NCBI GenBank assembly: GCA_016185465.1
Contig: JACPNO010000044.1
Location: forward strand, 1-48,836
Length of the DNA stretch: 48,836 nucleotides
From: Candidatus Solibacter usitatus
GTDB taxonomy: Bacteria > Acidobacteriota > Terriglobia > Bryobacterales > Bryobacteraceae
Direction: 5' to 3'
Shown here: one piece after another, positions 29,126 through 37,142 of the stretch
Layout of the letters: every line of letters starts with the position of its first letter
Numbering within the stretch: the stretch's first letter is position 1
Program-made: the position numbers and the translations under genes
Notes under the pieces: generated by a model
Database searches by the model: none
Seen by the model: the letters and a program-made list of their open reading frames with translations, nothing else
What the model was told of the DNA's origin: nothing

Positions 29126-30085
29126 ATGAAACCCTACTGCCTGCTGCTCACGTTTCTTCTGCCGCTTGCGGCTCAAGTGAAAGTCGAGCAGGGCGACAAC
29201 CGCATCATCGTGCACATCGACGGCAAGCCTTACGGGACGCTGTACTACGGCCCCGATACCATGAAGCCCTACATGTATCCGCTACGCGCCGCGTCGGGAA
29301 AAATCGTCACGCGCGGGTATCCCATGGAAACCATCGCCGGCGAGTCGACCGACCACCCGCATCATCGCGGCCTCTGGTTCGGCCACGGCGACGTCAACGG
29401 CTTCACTTTTTGGGACAACGAAGTGTCGCAGAAGACGCCTAAGACGGGCCACATGACCTTCAAGAAAGTAGAGGGCTTGACCAGCGGCAAGAAATCGGGA
29501 TCGCTGGCCATCCAATTCGAATGGCAGGACGTCAACGGCAAGCCGCTACTGCGGGAATCCCGGAAAATGATTTTCTACACCGGCGCGCAGGATCGCATTC
29601 TGGATTTCGACGCCAACCTCACCGCCATCGAAACCGCCAAATTCGGCGACACCAAGGAAGGAATCTTCGCGATCCGCCTTGCCTCCGCCCTGGAAGAGCC
29701 GTCGAAAGATTCGCTTCCCAGCCCACGGCGCACCGGCGCAATGACCAGCTCCACCGGCGGCCGTACAGAAAAGCAAATCTGGGGAAAGCAGGCGGAGTGG
29801 GTGGATTACTCCGGTGACCTGGAAGGCGAAAAGCTAGGCATCGCGATTCTGGATCATCCCGAAAACTTCCGCCATCCCACCTACTGGCACGCGCGCGGCT
29901 ACGGCCTGTTCGCGGTGAATCCGTTTGGCCTGCACGATTTTTTGAACGACAAGACGGCCGATGGTAGCAAGACCCTGGAGGCAGGCCAGTCCATGCGCTT
30001 CCGCTACCGCGTAATCATTCACCCAGGCGACGCGGCAGCGGCGCACATCGCGGAAAAGCACAAGCAGTACGCCGCCGGCCACTAA
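29126..30085 (+). CDS. Secreted DUF6807 (PmoA-like) family protein
   Basis: This 319-residue protein has a short signal peptide (about 1-15, ending LAA). It carries the family hallmarks: GKPYGTLYYGPDTMKPYMYPL, the histidine-rich DHPHHRGLWFGHGDVNGFTFW (about 76-96), and a C-terminal RHPTYWHARGYGLFAVNPFG. The family is often labelled methane oxygenase PmoA in databases, but this seems to be a historical name, and the proteins are common in Acidobacteria and Planctomycetes, possibly linked to carbohydrate use. The ATG at 29126 has a perfect TATAAT 10 bases before it. The frame stays open upstream to 28904 but that part is antisense to the amidase and lacks the signal peptide. Confidence 0.82.
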   Translation: MKPYCLLLTFLLPLAAQVKVEQGDNRIIVHIDGKPYGTLYYGPDTMKPYMYPLRAASGKIVTRGYPMETIAGESTDHPHHRGLWFGHGDVNGFTFWDNEVSQKTPKTGHMTFKKVEGLTSGKKSGSLAIQFEWQDVNGKPLLRESRKMIFYTGAQDRILDFDANLTAIETAKFGDTKEGIFAIRLASALEEPSKDSLPSPRRTGAMTSSTGGRTEKQIWGKQAEWVDYSGDLEGEKLGIAILDHPENFRHPTYWHARGYGLFAVNPFGLHDFLNDKTADGSKTLEAGQSMRFRYRVIIHPGDAAAAHIAEKHKQYAAGH

Positions 30086-30092
30086 TACAACC

Positions 30093-30152
30093 ACTCCCTA
30101 CGGTCGCGGCTCGCAAGGACACGTGTCTTAACGAGCCGTGACCAAAGGGAGT
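30093..30152 (+). repeat. Inverted repeat, family A copy 2
   Basis: Arms 30093-30113 and 30132-30152 (21 bases each, three mismatches) enclose an 18-base loop. Each arm carries the same ACTCCCT..GGTC.CGGCTCG core as the element at 6948-7036. It starts 8 bases after the stop of the DUF6807 gene and directly precedes the IS110 remnant. Confidence 0.8.
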
Positions 30153-30156
30153 CCTC

Positions 30157-31442
30157 ATGGGCCTACGGCCCACCAAAGGTGATGAAAATCCCGTGAGTGC
30201 GATAGTGTGGACCTCGGTGAGGAACGGAAGAGTGTTGATGGTAGTGGTGACGGATGCGGCGGCAGAAGAATGGGAGTTTGAGAGTCGGCGCTTCGGAACC
30301 GCGGCCAGTGAGCGGGAGCATTTGGTGGCCTGACTGCAGCAACGTGGAGTGCAACAGATCGTGATGGAGTCAGCGGGAGCATTTGGTGGCCTGACTGCAG
30401 CAACGTGGAGTGCAACAGATCGTGATGGAGTCCACCGCACAATACTGGAAACCGATCTGGCTGGATCTGGAGCCACACTTCCAGCAACTACATCTGGCGC
30501 AAGCGCACTCCAATCGTGCGCCAACAGGGCGCAAGCACGACTTTGCGGATGCCCAGCGACTCACGCGGCGGCTGCTGGCCGGCGAGTTGATCTTGAGCTT
30601 CGTGCCGGATGCGGAACAGCGTGGTTGGCGAACCATCACCCGCGCCAAGGTGCAACTGGTGTGGGATCGAGTGCGGCTGCAGAATCAGCTGGAAGCTTTA
30701 CTGGAAGAAACGCGGATCAAGTTATCCAGCGTGGTCAGTGAACTGCTGGGTCGGAGCGGCCGGCGGATTCTCCAAGCCCTAGGGGAGGGACACACCGACC
30801 CCACCCGGTTGGCCAAGCTAGGCGACTTTCGGTTGCAATGCAGCACCGAAGAACTGGCCGACGCGCTGCGTTGAGCGCAGTGTCAGCCCCTGCATCGGCA
30901 GATGCTGCGGTTGTTCTTAGAACGGTTAGGGCTTCTGGATCGACAAGTCCAGCTATTGGACCGGATGGCCGCTGAGACCATGCAACCGTATGAAGAGGCC
31001 GTGATCCGGCTGGCCGAAGTACCTGGATTCGGGCCCGACTCCGCGCAACAGACCATCGCCGAGGTGGGAGCCCAAGCCCAGTCGTTCGCCTCAGCTGCTC
31101 AGTTCGCCTCCTGGGCGGGTCTGTGTCCGGGCCGTGAGGAGAGTGCGGAACACAACTATAGTTCTCGTTCTCCGAAAGGAAATCCTTTCCTCCGTCGCAT
31201 CCTCACCCAGGCCGCCCAGGCTGCCCAAGCTTGGCTACCCTGCCGCTGTCTGGGCCATCGCCCACAAGCTGGGCCGCCTGGTTTGGAAGATTCTTCACGA
31301 CCGGGTCCGCTATATCGAACGGGGCCAGGCATCCGATCCTCCCGTCCAGCGCCGTCGCGCCAACAAGATGGTCCAAGCACTTCGCAGACTGCGCTACAAG
31401 GTTGAGATTTCCTCCCTCAACCCTCAACACACCCAGAGTTGA
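30157..31442 (+). pseudogene. IS110-family transposase remnant
   Basis: Pieces of one IS110 transposase run through three frames. The first (from about 30157 or 30192) covers SAIVWTSVRNGR and ends at a TGA at 30331. After a 61-base tandem duplication, QQIVMESTAQYWKPIW continues with the DEDD-type KHDFADAQRL to a TGA at 30872. The same frame then resumes with LHRQMLRLFLERL and the transposase_20 region (AEVPGFGPDSAQQTIAEVG, FASWAGLCPG, SAEHNYSSRSPKGN). Near 31225 a deletion shifts the frame and the tail reads LGYPAAVWAIAHKLGRLVWK to a stop at 31442. The first catalytic Asp block (DVH-type) is absent. The element is dead. IS110 elements lack terminal inverted repeats, so its ends are not placed. 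Confidence 0.88.
30311..30432 (+). repeat. 61-base tandem duplication inside the IS110 remnant
   Basis: 30311-30371 and 30372-30432 are identical 61-base units beginning AGCGGGAGCATTTGG. Because 61 is not a multiple of three, the duplication shifts the transposase frame. Identity of the two copies indicates a recent event. Confidence 0.95.
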
Positions 31443-31445
31443 TTT

Positions 31446-31928
31446 TCAGGGCTGCGGTGCCTTCCCGGCGTAGAGCTCGCGCACGTGCGCCACGATGGAT
31501 TCCGGCACCAGGTGTTCCCAGGGCAGGCCCGCGGCAATGCGCCGCCGTACCTCGGTCGCCGAAATGCTGTCGCAGTTTTCCCCAAGCCGCAACGGATGAA
31601 TGCGGGCGCGCATCTCGGCCGGAGGCGCGTACTCACCGCCGCGCGCCGCCACCAGCAATTCGAAGCGCTCCAGCATTTTTGGAAACGCGCCGGCTTCGCC
31701 GTAATCCCAGTTGACGATGCGCTCGGCGGCGTCGCGGCCACAAACAAATAACAAGCGCGTAGCAGCCGCGTAGGAGCCGGCTAATTCCTCGGCGATTTCA
31801 GCGAACAATCCGCGATCGGAAGCGGCCACCGAAAAGCGCGGTTCCTGAGCCACGGCCTGCTCGACCAGACGCAAGCGTTGCTCGAATCCCGGACCTTCGT
31901 AGACTTTGTGGGGAAACATGCGAGGCAA
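31446..31928 (-). CDS. nadD: NadD-like nucleotidyltransferase, 5'-truncated
   Basis: The 160 residues match the C-terminal three quarters of a nicotinate-mononucleotide adenylyltransferase-type protein: PRMFPHKVYEG, RLLFVCGRDAAERIVNWDYG, and the terminal SISATEVRRRIAAGLPWEHL motif containing the ISxTxxR nucleotide-binding signature. The N-terminal Rossmann start with G-x-F-x-P-x-H-x-G-H, needed for ATP binding, is missing. Upstream on this strand the sequence is antisense to the small gene at 31942 and has no such motif in any frame. A TTG at 31937 would add only three residues. As it stands the protein should be inactive. Whether this is the essential NAD-pathway NadD or a paralogue cannot be decided. 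Confidence 0.7.
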   Translation of the reverse strand: MPRMFPHKVYEGPGFEQRLRLVEQAVAQEPRFSVAASDRGLFAEIAEELAGSYAAATRLLFVCGRDAAERIVNWDYGEAGAFPKMLERFELLVAARGGEYAPPAEMRARIHPLRLGENCDSISATEVRRRIAAGLPWEHLVPESIVAHVRELYAGKAPQP

Positions 31929-31941
31929 GGACGGTTTTTTT

Positions 31942-32208
31942 ATGACGGCGAGAGACGAATTCGACCCCCTGGCTCCGCAACGGGAAGCGGCCTTTTTTTA
32001 TGGCCTGTTCCTGCGCGGCCATTCCATCGAAGCCCTGCGGCAGGACATCGATGTCCCCCGCTCCATGCTGGACAAGTGGTTACAGGCGAGAGATTTCGAA
32101 GAGTCGTTCCGGCGGTCGCTGCACCAGGTCTACGTATACCGCAAACAAGTTCTGGCCATTTTTGACGGACTTGTAATGAACGAAAATATCCGGCCCCGAG
32201 TACAATAG
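31942..32208 (+). CDS. Small conserved helical protein, possible HTH
   Basis: This 88-residue protein begins MTARDEFDPLAPQREAAFFY. The segment GHSIEALRQDIDVPRSMLDKWLQ (about 26-48) has the spacing of a helix-turn-helix, and the tail VYVYRKQVLAIFDGLVMNEN is helical. I believe similar short proteins occur in other Acidobacteria, but no function is known. AAGGA at 31927-31931 lies 10 bases before the ATG. In-frame ATGs at 31906 and 31918 are possible earlier starts, overlapping the divergent nadD remnant. It precedes the deoxyhypusine-synthase-like gene by 19 bases and may regulate or accompany it. Confidence 0.6.
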   Translation: MTARDEFDPLAPQREAAFFYGLFLRGHSIEALRQDIDVPRSMLDKWLQARDFEESFRRSLHQVYVYRKQVLAIFDGLVMNENIRPRVQ

Positions 32209-32227
32209 CTGTTACGTTCCCAACAAC

Positions 32228-33271
32228 ATGAAAAAGAAATCTAGCAAGCAGCGGATTCTCTCCGTACCCACGCGCCCGTTCGATCCTGTGGGCGCCGTGA
32301 CCGCCTCCGAAATCCTCGAGCGCATGCAGGGCACGGCGTTTCAAGGCAAGCAACTGGGCCTGGCTTTCGAAGTCTGGAAGAAAATGCTGGGCGACAACTG
32401 CACCATCATGATGGGCATGAGCGGCGCCATGGTGCCCGCCGGCATGCGCCGTTTGGTCGTCCGCATGATTGAGAACCGGCTCATCGATTGCCTGGTCTCT
32501 ACCGGAGCCAATTTCTTCCACGACTTGCATGAGACCAAGGGCAATTACCATTACCAGGGCTCGCATCAGATGGACGACGTAGCGCTGGGCGAAGCGCTCA
32601 TCGATCGCATGTACGACGTGCTGGCCGATGAGGAGAAGTTCCGCGAGCACGATCAGTGGATCGGCCGATTCGCGGCCTCGCTCGACCAGAGCCGTCCCTA
32701 CACCACGCGTGAATTTCTGAATCTGCTGGGGCTCGAACTGGGCAAACGATCGAAAGAAGATGGCATCGTGACCGCGGCGGCTAAAGCCGGCATTCCGCTC
32801 TACTGCCCCGCGGTCGCCGATAGCTCGATCGGTATCGGCATCGCGGCCAATCGCTATGAGGGCGGCAACCGCTTCACGTTCGATGTGATCGGCGACGTGG
32901 TGGAAACGGCGCGCATCGTCGCTGAATCGAAAAATACCGGCGTGATTTACTTCGGCGGCGGCACGCCCAAGAATTTCGTGCAGCAAACCGAAGTCACGGC
33001 TATCATCATGAACTCCGGCGTCACCGGCCACAAGTATGCCGTGCAGTGCGTAACCGACTCGCCGCACTGGGGTGGCCTGTCCGGATGCACGTTTGAAGAA
33101 GCGCAGAGTTGGGGCAAGATCGCCAAGGACGCGTCCATGGTGACCTGCCATTCGGATTCAACCATCGCCATGCCGATTTTGGTTTCGGCGCTGCTGCAGC
33201 AAAAAGATTTGATCCGCAAACGCCGCCGTCCGAAATTCACCATGGGGCGCGAGCTGGCGATAAAGGCATAG
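32228..33271 (+). CDS. Deoxyhypusine-synthase-like protein
   Basis: This 347-residue protein matches the deoxyhypusine synthase fold throughout: MMGMSGAMVPAGMRRLVVRMI, LVSTGANFFHDLHE, PLYCPAVADSSIGIGIA, VIYFGGGTPKNFV, and the active-site region EAQSWGKI, where Lys297 corresponds to the lysine that forms the enzyme-butylimine intermediate. The eukaryotic and archaeal enzyme modifies eIF5A; bacteria lack that substrate, and bacterial relatives are thought to act on polyamines, for instance in homospermidine formation. The product here is therefore uncertain. TACAAT at 32201-32206 lies 21 bases before the ATG. The stop codon overlaps the first base of a palindromic repeat. Confidence 0.88.
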   Translation: MKKKSSKQRILSVPTRPFDPVGAVTASEILERMQGTAFQGKQLGLAFEVWKKMLGDNCTIMMGMSGAMVPAGMRRLVVRMIENRLIDCLVSTGANFFHDLHETKGNYHYQGSHQMDDVALGEALIDRMYDVLADEEKFREHDQWIGRFAASLDQSRPYTTREFLNLLGLELGKRSKEDGIVTAAAKAGIPLYCPAVADSSIGIGIAANRYEGGNRFTFDVIGDVVETARIVAESKNTGVIYFGGGTPKNFVQQTEVTAIIMNSGVTGHKYAVQCVTDSPHWGGLSGCTFEEAQSWGKIAKDASMVTCHSDSTIAMPILVSALLQQKDLIRKRRRPKFTMGRELAIKA

Positions 33272-33329
33272 TGGGGCAGGTCCCCGACCTGCCGACATTC
33301 TCAATTGGCAGGTCGGGGACCTGCCCCAC
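33271..33329 (+). repeat. Inverted repeat, family B copy 1, between convergent genes
   Basis: Arms 33271-33293 and 33307-33329 are perfect 23-base reverse complements (start GTGGGGCAGGTCCCC) around a 13-base loop. Each arm is itself a hairpin: GGCAGGTC, CCC, GACCTGCC. The repeat exactly fills the space between the stop codons of the DHS-like gene and the VOC gene. It has no T-tract. A second copy lies at 37274-37338. Confidence 0.93.
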
Positions 33330-33746
33330 CTACACTTCCGGAACGCGATTTTCCAGAATTTCGATAATTTCGAAAATCATGCCGCCCGGCGACCGGAAGA
33401 ACGCAATCTTGCGCCGCCCGAATCCGCCGGTAATTTCAGCGGGATCGAGCAGCATCTTCGCGCCGGCGGCCTCAGCAGCCCGCACCTCGCTCGCAAAATC
33501 GCCGGAAGTGTACACCAGGTGAACGATCCCGCACGGCAGATTCAATCCCAGCGCGTCTTCATAAATCATGCGTTCGCCCAGGTGCATGTACTTGTCGGCC
33601 ACGCGCAGCAGCGGCAGCCGGTACGACTTGCCGGCGAAGGAAACGGTTTCATCCAGAACCACGGCGTTGCCCAGGCGGGCATGCATTTCGAGCTCCCGAT
33701 TGAGATCGGGCACTTTCACGCCAATGGTCCAAAGCCTATTCCACAT
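33330..33746 (-). CDS. VOC (glyoxalase/dioxygenase) superfamily protein
   Basis: This 138-residue protein shows a single-domain VOC pattern: VKVPDLNRELEMHARLGNAVV at the start, a central GIVHLVYTSGDFASEVRAAEAAGAK, and the terminal IAFFRSPGGMIFEIIEIL. Glu in the FEIIEI strand and His in GIVHLVY are candidate metal ligands. The substrate is unknown. The ATG at 33746 overlaps the 3' end of the amidotransferase gene by 11 bases, indicating an operon. The frame is open further upstream, but that part is out of frame with, and antisense to nothing useful beyond, the amidotransferase coding sequence and does not resemble VOC. Confidence 0.85.
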   Translation of the reverse strand: MWNRLWTIGVKVPDLNRELEMHARLGNAVVLDETVSFAGKSYRLPLLRVADKYMHLGERMIYEDALGLNLPCGIVHLVYTSGDFASEVRAAEAAGAKMLLDPAEITGGFGRRKIAFFRSPGGMIFEIIEILENRVPEV

Positions 33747-34386
33747 GGGGGCAAATCGCGTCGGCGAAGGCTTGAAATAGCTTGCGCTGATCCTCATCGT
33801 GGGCGGCCTGGTCTTCCGGATGCCACTGCACAGCCACGGCAAATCGCTTGTCGTCGCGTTCCAGGCCTTCAATGGTGCCGTCCTCGGATGTGGCCGAAAT
33901 CCGCAGGCCATCGCCCGGCTTGCTGACCACTTGATGATGCCGTGAATTCACCCGGTGATCGCCTTCTCCAAAAATCTCGGCCAGTTTGCTGTCCGGCGCC
34001 ACGGTCACGCTGTGCAACTCGGCGGCGGGCTTCTCATGCCCCTCCACATGCTGATTCAGCGTACCGTGGTGATACACATTGAAAAGCTGCATGCCGCGGC
34101 AAATCGCCAGCACCGGCAGATCGCGTTCCAGCGCTTCGCCCAGAAGGCGATTTTCAAGTTCGTCGCGCGCGTCATCCGGCTTCTGTGTCTCGTGATGTGG
34201 TTCTTGGCCATAGAGCCGCGGATTCAAGTCGCAGCCGCCGCTGATCAATAAACCATCGAGCGAATCGAGTGAAGCCGCGTCCCCAGCCCGCAGCGGCACC
34301 GGCTCAAGCCCCACCAGGCGCAGCGCATCGGCGTAAGGCTTCAGCTTTTCCGGAATGCTATACGTGACGCCGACCCTCTTGCCCAT
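33736..34386 (-). CDS. Class I glutamine amidotransferase-like hydrolase, peptidase C26 (PuuD-like)
   Basis: This 216-residue protein has the C26 features: GLLISGGCDLNPRLYGQEP, the nucleophile elbow LAICRGMQLFNV with its cysteine, and the catalytic histidine and glutamate in AVAVQWHPED. The family hydrolyses gamma-glutamyl amide bonds, for example gamma-glutamyl-GABA in putrescine breakdown. A polyamine role would fit the nearby DHS-like gene, but this is speculation. The ATG at 34386 precedes the conserved KRVGVTYSIPEKL; 24 bases separate it from the divergent ATG at 34411. Confidence 0.87.
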   Translation of the reverse strand: MGKRVGVTYSIPEKLKPYADALRLVGLEPVPLRAGDAASLDSLDGLLISGGCDLNPRLYGQEPHHETQKPDDARDELENRLLGEALERDLPVLAICRGMQLFNVYHHGTLNQHVEGHEKPAAELHSVTVAPDSKLAEIFGEGDHRVNSRHHQVVSKPGDGLRISATSEDGTIEGLERDDKRFAVAVQWHPEDQAAHDEDQRKLFQAFADAICPHVE

Positions 34387-34392
34387 GTCTGT

Positions 34393-34419
34393 TATTCTGA
34401 TTCTCTTGGCATGAGAATC
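34393..34419. promoter_or_regulatory. Possible -10 box and palindrome at the divergent start region
   Basis: TATTCT (34393-34398) lies 12 bases before the ATG at 34411. A perfect palindrome, GATTCTC (34399-34405), seven-base spacer, GAGAATC (34413-34419), spans that start codon. It could be an operator for the enolase-superfamily gene or its divergent neighbour; it could also be chance. Confidence 0.25.
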
Positions 34420-35673
34420 ACAAGCGTGCGGTCGTTTCTGCTGTCCTATCCGTTCGCAGAACCGATCCACTTGCCGTTCCACGGCGGCCACCGCACCATC
34501 TTGAAGCGCGATGCCATGCTGATCCGCGTGACCGCGGATAACGGCTTGGTAGGCTATGCGCCGGGCCCGGCCAGCGAGATAGCGCAGCGCGCCATTGAGA
34601 GCACCATCGCCCCGTATCTGGAAGGCCACAATCTAGCCGATCCCGATGCTTTGCGCATTCCGTTTCTGGACGGCCCGGGACAGCGCCCGGATCTCGCCAA
34701 GACCTATTCCGCCGTTGAAATCGCGCTCTATGATCTGGTGGCTAAAGCGCGCGGCGTGCCGCTTTCGGAAATGATCGGCGGCCGCATCCGCGATCGCATT
34801 CGCCTCTACGGCAGCGCCGGGATGTATATGCCGCCGGTCGGGTATGCCGAGGAGGCCGCGGCCATTTCCGAGCAAGGATTTCGCGGCTACAAGATGCGGC
34901 CCGCATTGGGTCCGGAGCAGGATTTGGAAACCGTCCGCCTGGTTCGCTTGGCCACCGGTCCCGACATCGACATCATGGTGGACGCCCATACCTGGTGGCG
35001 CATGGGCGATCGTAGCTACGATGCCGCGACGGTCGAGGAGTTGGCGCGCGACATGGCCCGCCATCGCGTGGCCTGGCTCGAAGAGCCGCTGCCGCCCCAC
35101 GACCACGCCGCTTATCGGCGGCTCAGGCAGGCCGATCACCTGCCACTAGCCAGCGGCGAACATGAGCCGGATGAACTGGGCTATCTCGACCTGATCCTCA
35201 GCGACAGTGTCGATTACGTGCAAATGGATGTTTGCTGCCAGGGCGGATTCGCCATGGGCCGGCGCATTTTTTCCGAGATCGCGCATCAAGGCCTGAAATT
35301 CGCGTTTCATAGCTGGGGCACGGCGCTCGAAGTGCTGGCCGCCGCGCATTTGGGAATTTGCTGGCCCGAAATGATCGTCGAGTGGCTGGAATATCCGTGC
35401 TACTCTACAGCGTCGCGTGCAGGCATGTATCCATTTCCGCTGGCCGAGCAAATTTTGAAAGAACCGCTCGAAATCGATGCCGGTGACTTGGTGGTTCCTG
35501 AAGGCCCGGGCTTGGGAGTGGCGGTTGACGAAGCCGTGATTGAGCGCTACCCATGGATCCCGGGGCCATGGTCGTACTTCCACATCGATTCGCCGGAGCA
35601 AACGCTGGCCGTTACTTCTGACCACAGCCTGCCCTGGGCCGGCAGCCCCAAAAAAGGGAACGCTATCGGATGA
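34411..35673 (+). CDS. Enolase-superfamily protein (mandelate racemase/muconate lactonizing type)
   Basis: This 420-residue protein has the N-terminal capping domain (about 1-125) and a TIM barrel. The metal ligands appear as Asp in IMVDAHTWW, Glu in WLEEPLPP and Glu in SGEHEPDE. The second-strand catalytic motif reads YKMRP (K-x-R rather than K-x-K), and FAFHSWGT supplies a histidine on the opposite side. This pattern is closer to dehydratases of acid sugars (mannonate, galactarate or rhamnonate groups) than to muconate cycloisomerase. The substrate is not assigned. The stop overlaps the next ATG by 4 bases (ATGA). Confidence 0.85.
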   Translation: MRITSVRSFLLSYPFAEPIHLPFHGGHRTILKRDAMLIRVTADNGLVGYAPGPASEIAQRAIESTIAPYLEGHNLADPDALRIPFLDGPGQRPDLAKTYSAVEIALYDLVAKARGVPLSEMIGGRIRDRIRLYGSAGMYMPPVGYAEEAAAISEQGFRGYKMRPALGPEQDLETVRLVRLATGPDIDIMVDAHTWWRMGDRSYDAATVEELARDMARHRVAWLEEPLPPHDHAAYRRLRQADHLPLASGEHEPDELGYLDLILSDSVDYVQMDVCCQGGFAMGRRIFSEIAHQGLKFAFHSWGTALEVLAAAHLGICWPEMIVEWLEYPCYSTASRAGMYPFPLAEQILKEPLEIDAGDLVVPEGPGLGVAVDEAVIERYPWIPGPWSYFHIDSPEQTLAVTSDHSLPWAGSPKKGNAIG

Positions 35674-36356
35674 GCCAGCCTCGCTTCCGCTTTCTCGACA
35701 CGCTGATTCACGTGTTCGTCGTGGTGCTGATTATTTCCAACCTGGTGGGTCCGAAAATTACCGCCATCGGCCCGTTTCGCGTGAGCGGCGCGCAATGGTT
35801 GTTCCCGATCACTTATATTTTTGGCGACGTGTTCACGGAGGTCTACGGCTATGCCGCCTCGCGGCGCGCCATCTGGACCGGCTTTTTCGCCTCCGCGCTG
35901 CTCACCGTGATGGGGTTGTTCATCGTGTGGCTGCCGCCGGCTCCGGAATTCCACGATCAGCAGGCCTTTGCCACGGTCTTCAACTTTGTGCCGCGCACCA
36001 TAGCCGCCAGCCTTTCGGCGTATTGGTGCGGTGAATTCGCCAATTCATTTGTCATGGCCAAGATGAAATTGTGGACCAACGGCAAATATCTCTGGACCCG
36101 TACCATCGGCTCGACGCTGGTGGGCCAGGCGGTTGACACCACGGTGGTTATGATTCTGATTTTCGGCGGATCGGTTTCCATCGGTACGATCGCGAATCTG
36201 ATCGGGTCGGGCTACTTGTTCAAAGTCACCTATGAAGTTCTTGCCACGCCAATGACTTACGCCGTCGTCAACTTCCTGAAGCGGCACGAAGCTGGGGAGA
36301 TTTTCGATACCTCGACCAACTTCAATCCCTTCCGACTTAAGTCGGGTCTAGAATAG
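35670..36356 (+). CDS. yhhQ: Queuosine precursor transporter (VUT/DUF165 family)
   Basis: This 228-residue membrane protein has about six hydrophobic helices. It carries the family marks [24 protein letters not shown] (about 46-69), [15 protein letters not shown] and [21 protein letters not shown]. YhhQ-type proteins import preQ0/preQ1, the deazapurine precursors of the tRNA base queuosine. It is translationally coupled to the enolase-superfamily gene by an ATGA overlap, although no functional link between them is evident. No queuosine biosynthesis genes are in the window. Confidence 0.9.
   Translation: MSQPRFRFLDTLIHVFVVVLIISNLVGPKITAIGPFRVSGAQWLFPITYIFGDVFTEVYGYAASRRAIWTGFFASALLTVMGLFIVWLPPAPEFHDQQAFATVFNFVPRTIAASLSAYWCGEFANSFVMAKMKLWTNGKYLWTRTIGSTLVGQAVDTTVVMILIFGGSVSIGTIANLIGSGYLFKVTYEVLATPMTYAVVNFLKRHEAGEIFDTSTNFNPFRLKSGLE
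36349..36354 (+). promoter_or_regulatory. Putative -10 box for thiG
   Basis: TAGAAT lies 6 bases before the ATG at 36361, across the stop of the previous gene. AGAGG follows directly and might serve as a ribosome binding site instead. Confidence 0.3.
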
Positions 36357-36360
36357 AGGC

Positions 36361-37140
36361 ATGCCCGAGAAACTGACTGTCGCCGGACGCGAGTTCTCTT
36401 CGCGTCTCATTGTCGGGACCGGAAAATATCGCAGCTTCCAGGAAATGGCGCGCTGCCACGCAGCTTCTGGCGCGGACATGGTCACCGTCGCTGTGCGCCG
36501 CGTCAACCTCACCGACCGCAGCAAGGAATCGCTGCTGGACTATATCGATCGCTCCAAGCTCTTCATCCTGCCCAACACCGCCGGTTGCTACACGGCCGAC
36601 GACGCCATCCGCACCGCGATGCTCGGACGCGAAGTGGGTCTTTCCAACTGGGTGAAGCTGGAAGTGATTGGCGACGAAAAAACGTTGTTCCCGGATAACG
36701 AAGGCTTGCTCGAAGCCACGCGCGTGCTGGTGAAGGAAGGCTTCATCGTGCTGCCTTACACCAATGACGACGTAGTCACGGCGCGCAAATTGATGGACGC
36801 CGGCGCTGCCGCGGTGATGCCGCTGGCTGCTCCAATCGGCTCGGGCCTGGGCGTGCAGAACGCGACGAACCTGCGAATTCTGCGCGAAATGATCACCAAA
36901 GTGCCGATGATCGTCGATGCCGGCGTGGGTACGGCATCGGACGCCGCCATTGCGATGGAGTTGGGCGCCGACGGCGTGCTTATGAATACCGCGATCGCCG
37001 CCGCCGACGATTCCGAAAAAATGGCGGTGGCCATGAAATTGGGAGTCGAAGCGGGCCGCCTAGCGTATCTGGCGGGCCGCATGCCGCGCAAGCTGTATGC
37101 CAGCGCCTCCAGCCCGCTGGCGGGCGTGGTGGGACAGTAA
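36361..37140 (+). CDS. thiG: Thiazole synthase
   Basis: This 259-residue ThiG builds the thiazole phosphate of thiamine from 1-deoxyxylulose 5-phosphate, dehydroglycine or glycine-derived imine, and ThiS thiocarboxylate. Lys99 in [10 protein letters not shown] is the residue expected to form the Schiff base with the sugar. [28 protein letters not shown] and [32 protein letters not shown] are textbook family blocks. Other thi genes are not in the window. Its stop lies 2 bases from the stop of the convergent 37-residue gene. Confidence 0.96.
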   Translation: MPEKLTVAGREFSSRLIVGTGKYRSFQEMARCHAASGADMVTVAVRRVNLTDRSKESLLDYIDRSKLFILPNTAGCYTADDAIRTAMLGREVGLSNWVKLEVIGDEKTLFPDNEGLLEATRVLVKEGFIVLPYTNDDVVTARKLMDAGAAAVMPLAAPIGSGLGVQNATNLRILREMITKVPMIVDAGVGTASDAAIAMELGADGVLMNTAIAAADDSEKMAVAMKLGVEAGRLAYLAGRMPRKLYASASSPLAGVVGQ

Positions 37141-37142
37141 GG

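Noticed and set aside
30331-30874. TGA recoding (for example selenocysteine or UGA-as-Trp) in the IS110 gene
   Set aside because: All other genes use TGA as a stop, and the element also has a duplication, a deletion and a frameshift. Simple decay explains it.
31940-33151. 403-codon reverse frame opposite the DHS-like gene
   Set aside because: Considered as a possible missing 5' part of nadD, but it is in a different frame and has no nucleotidyltransferase motif.
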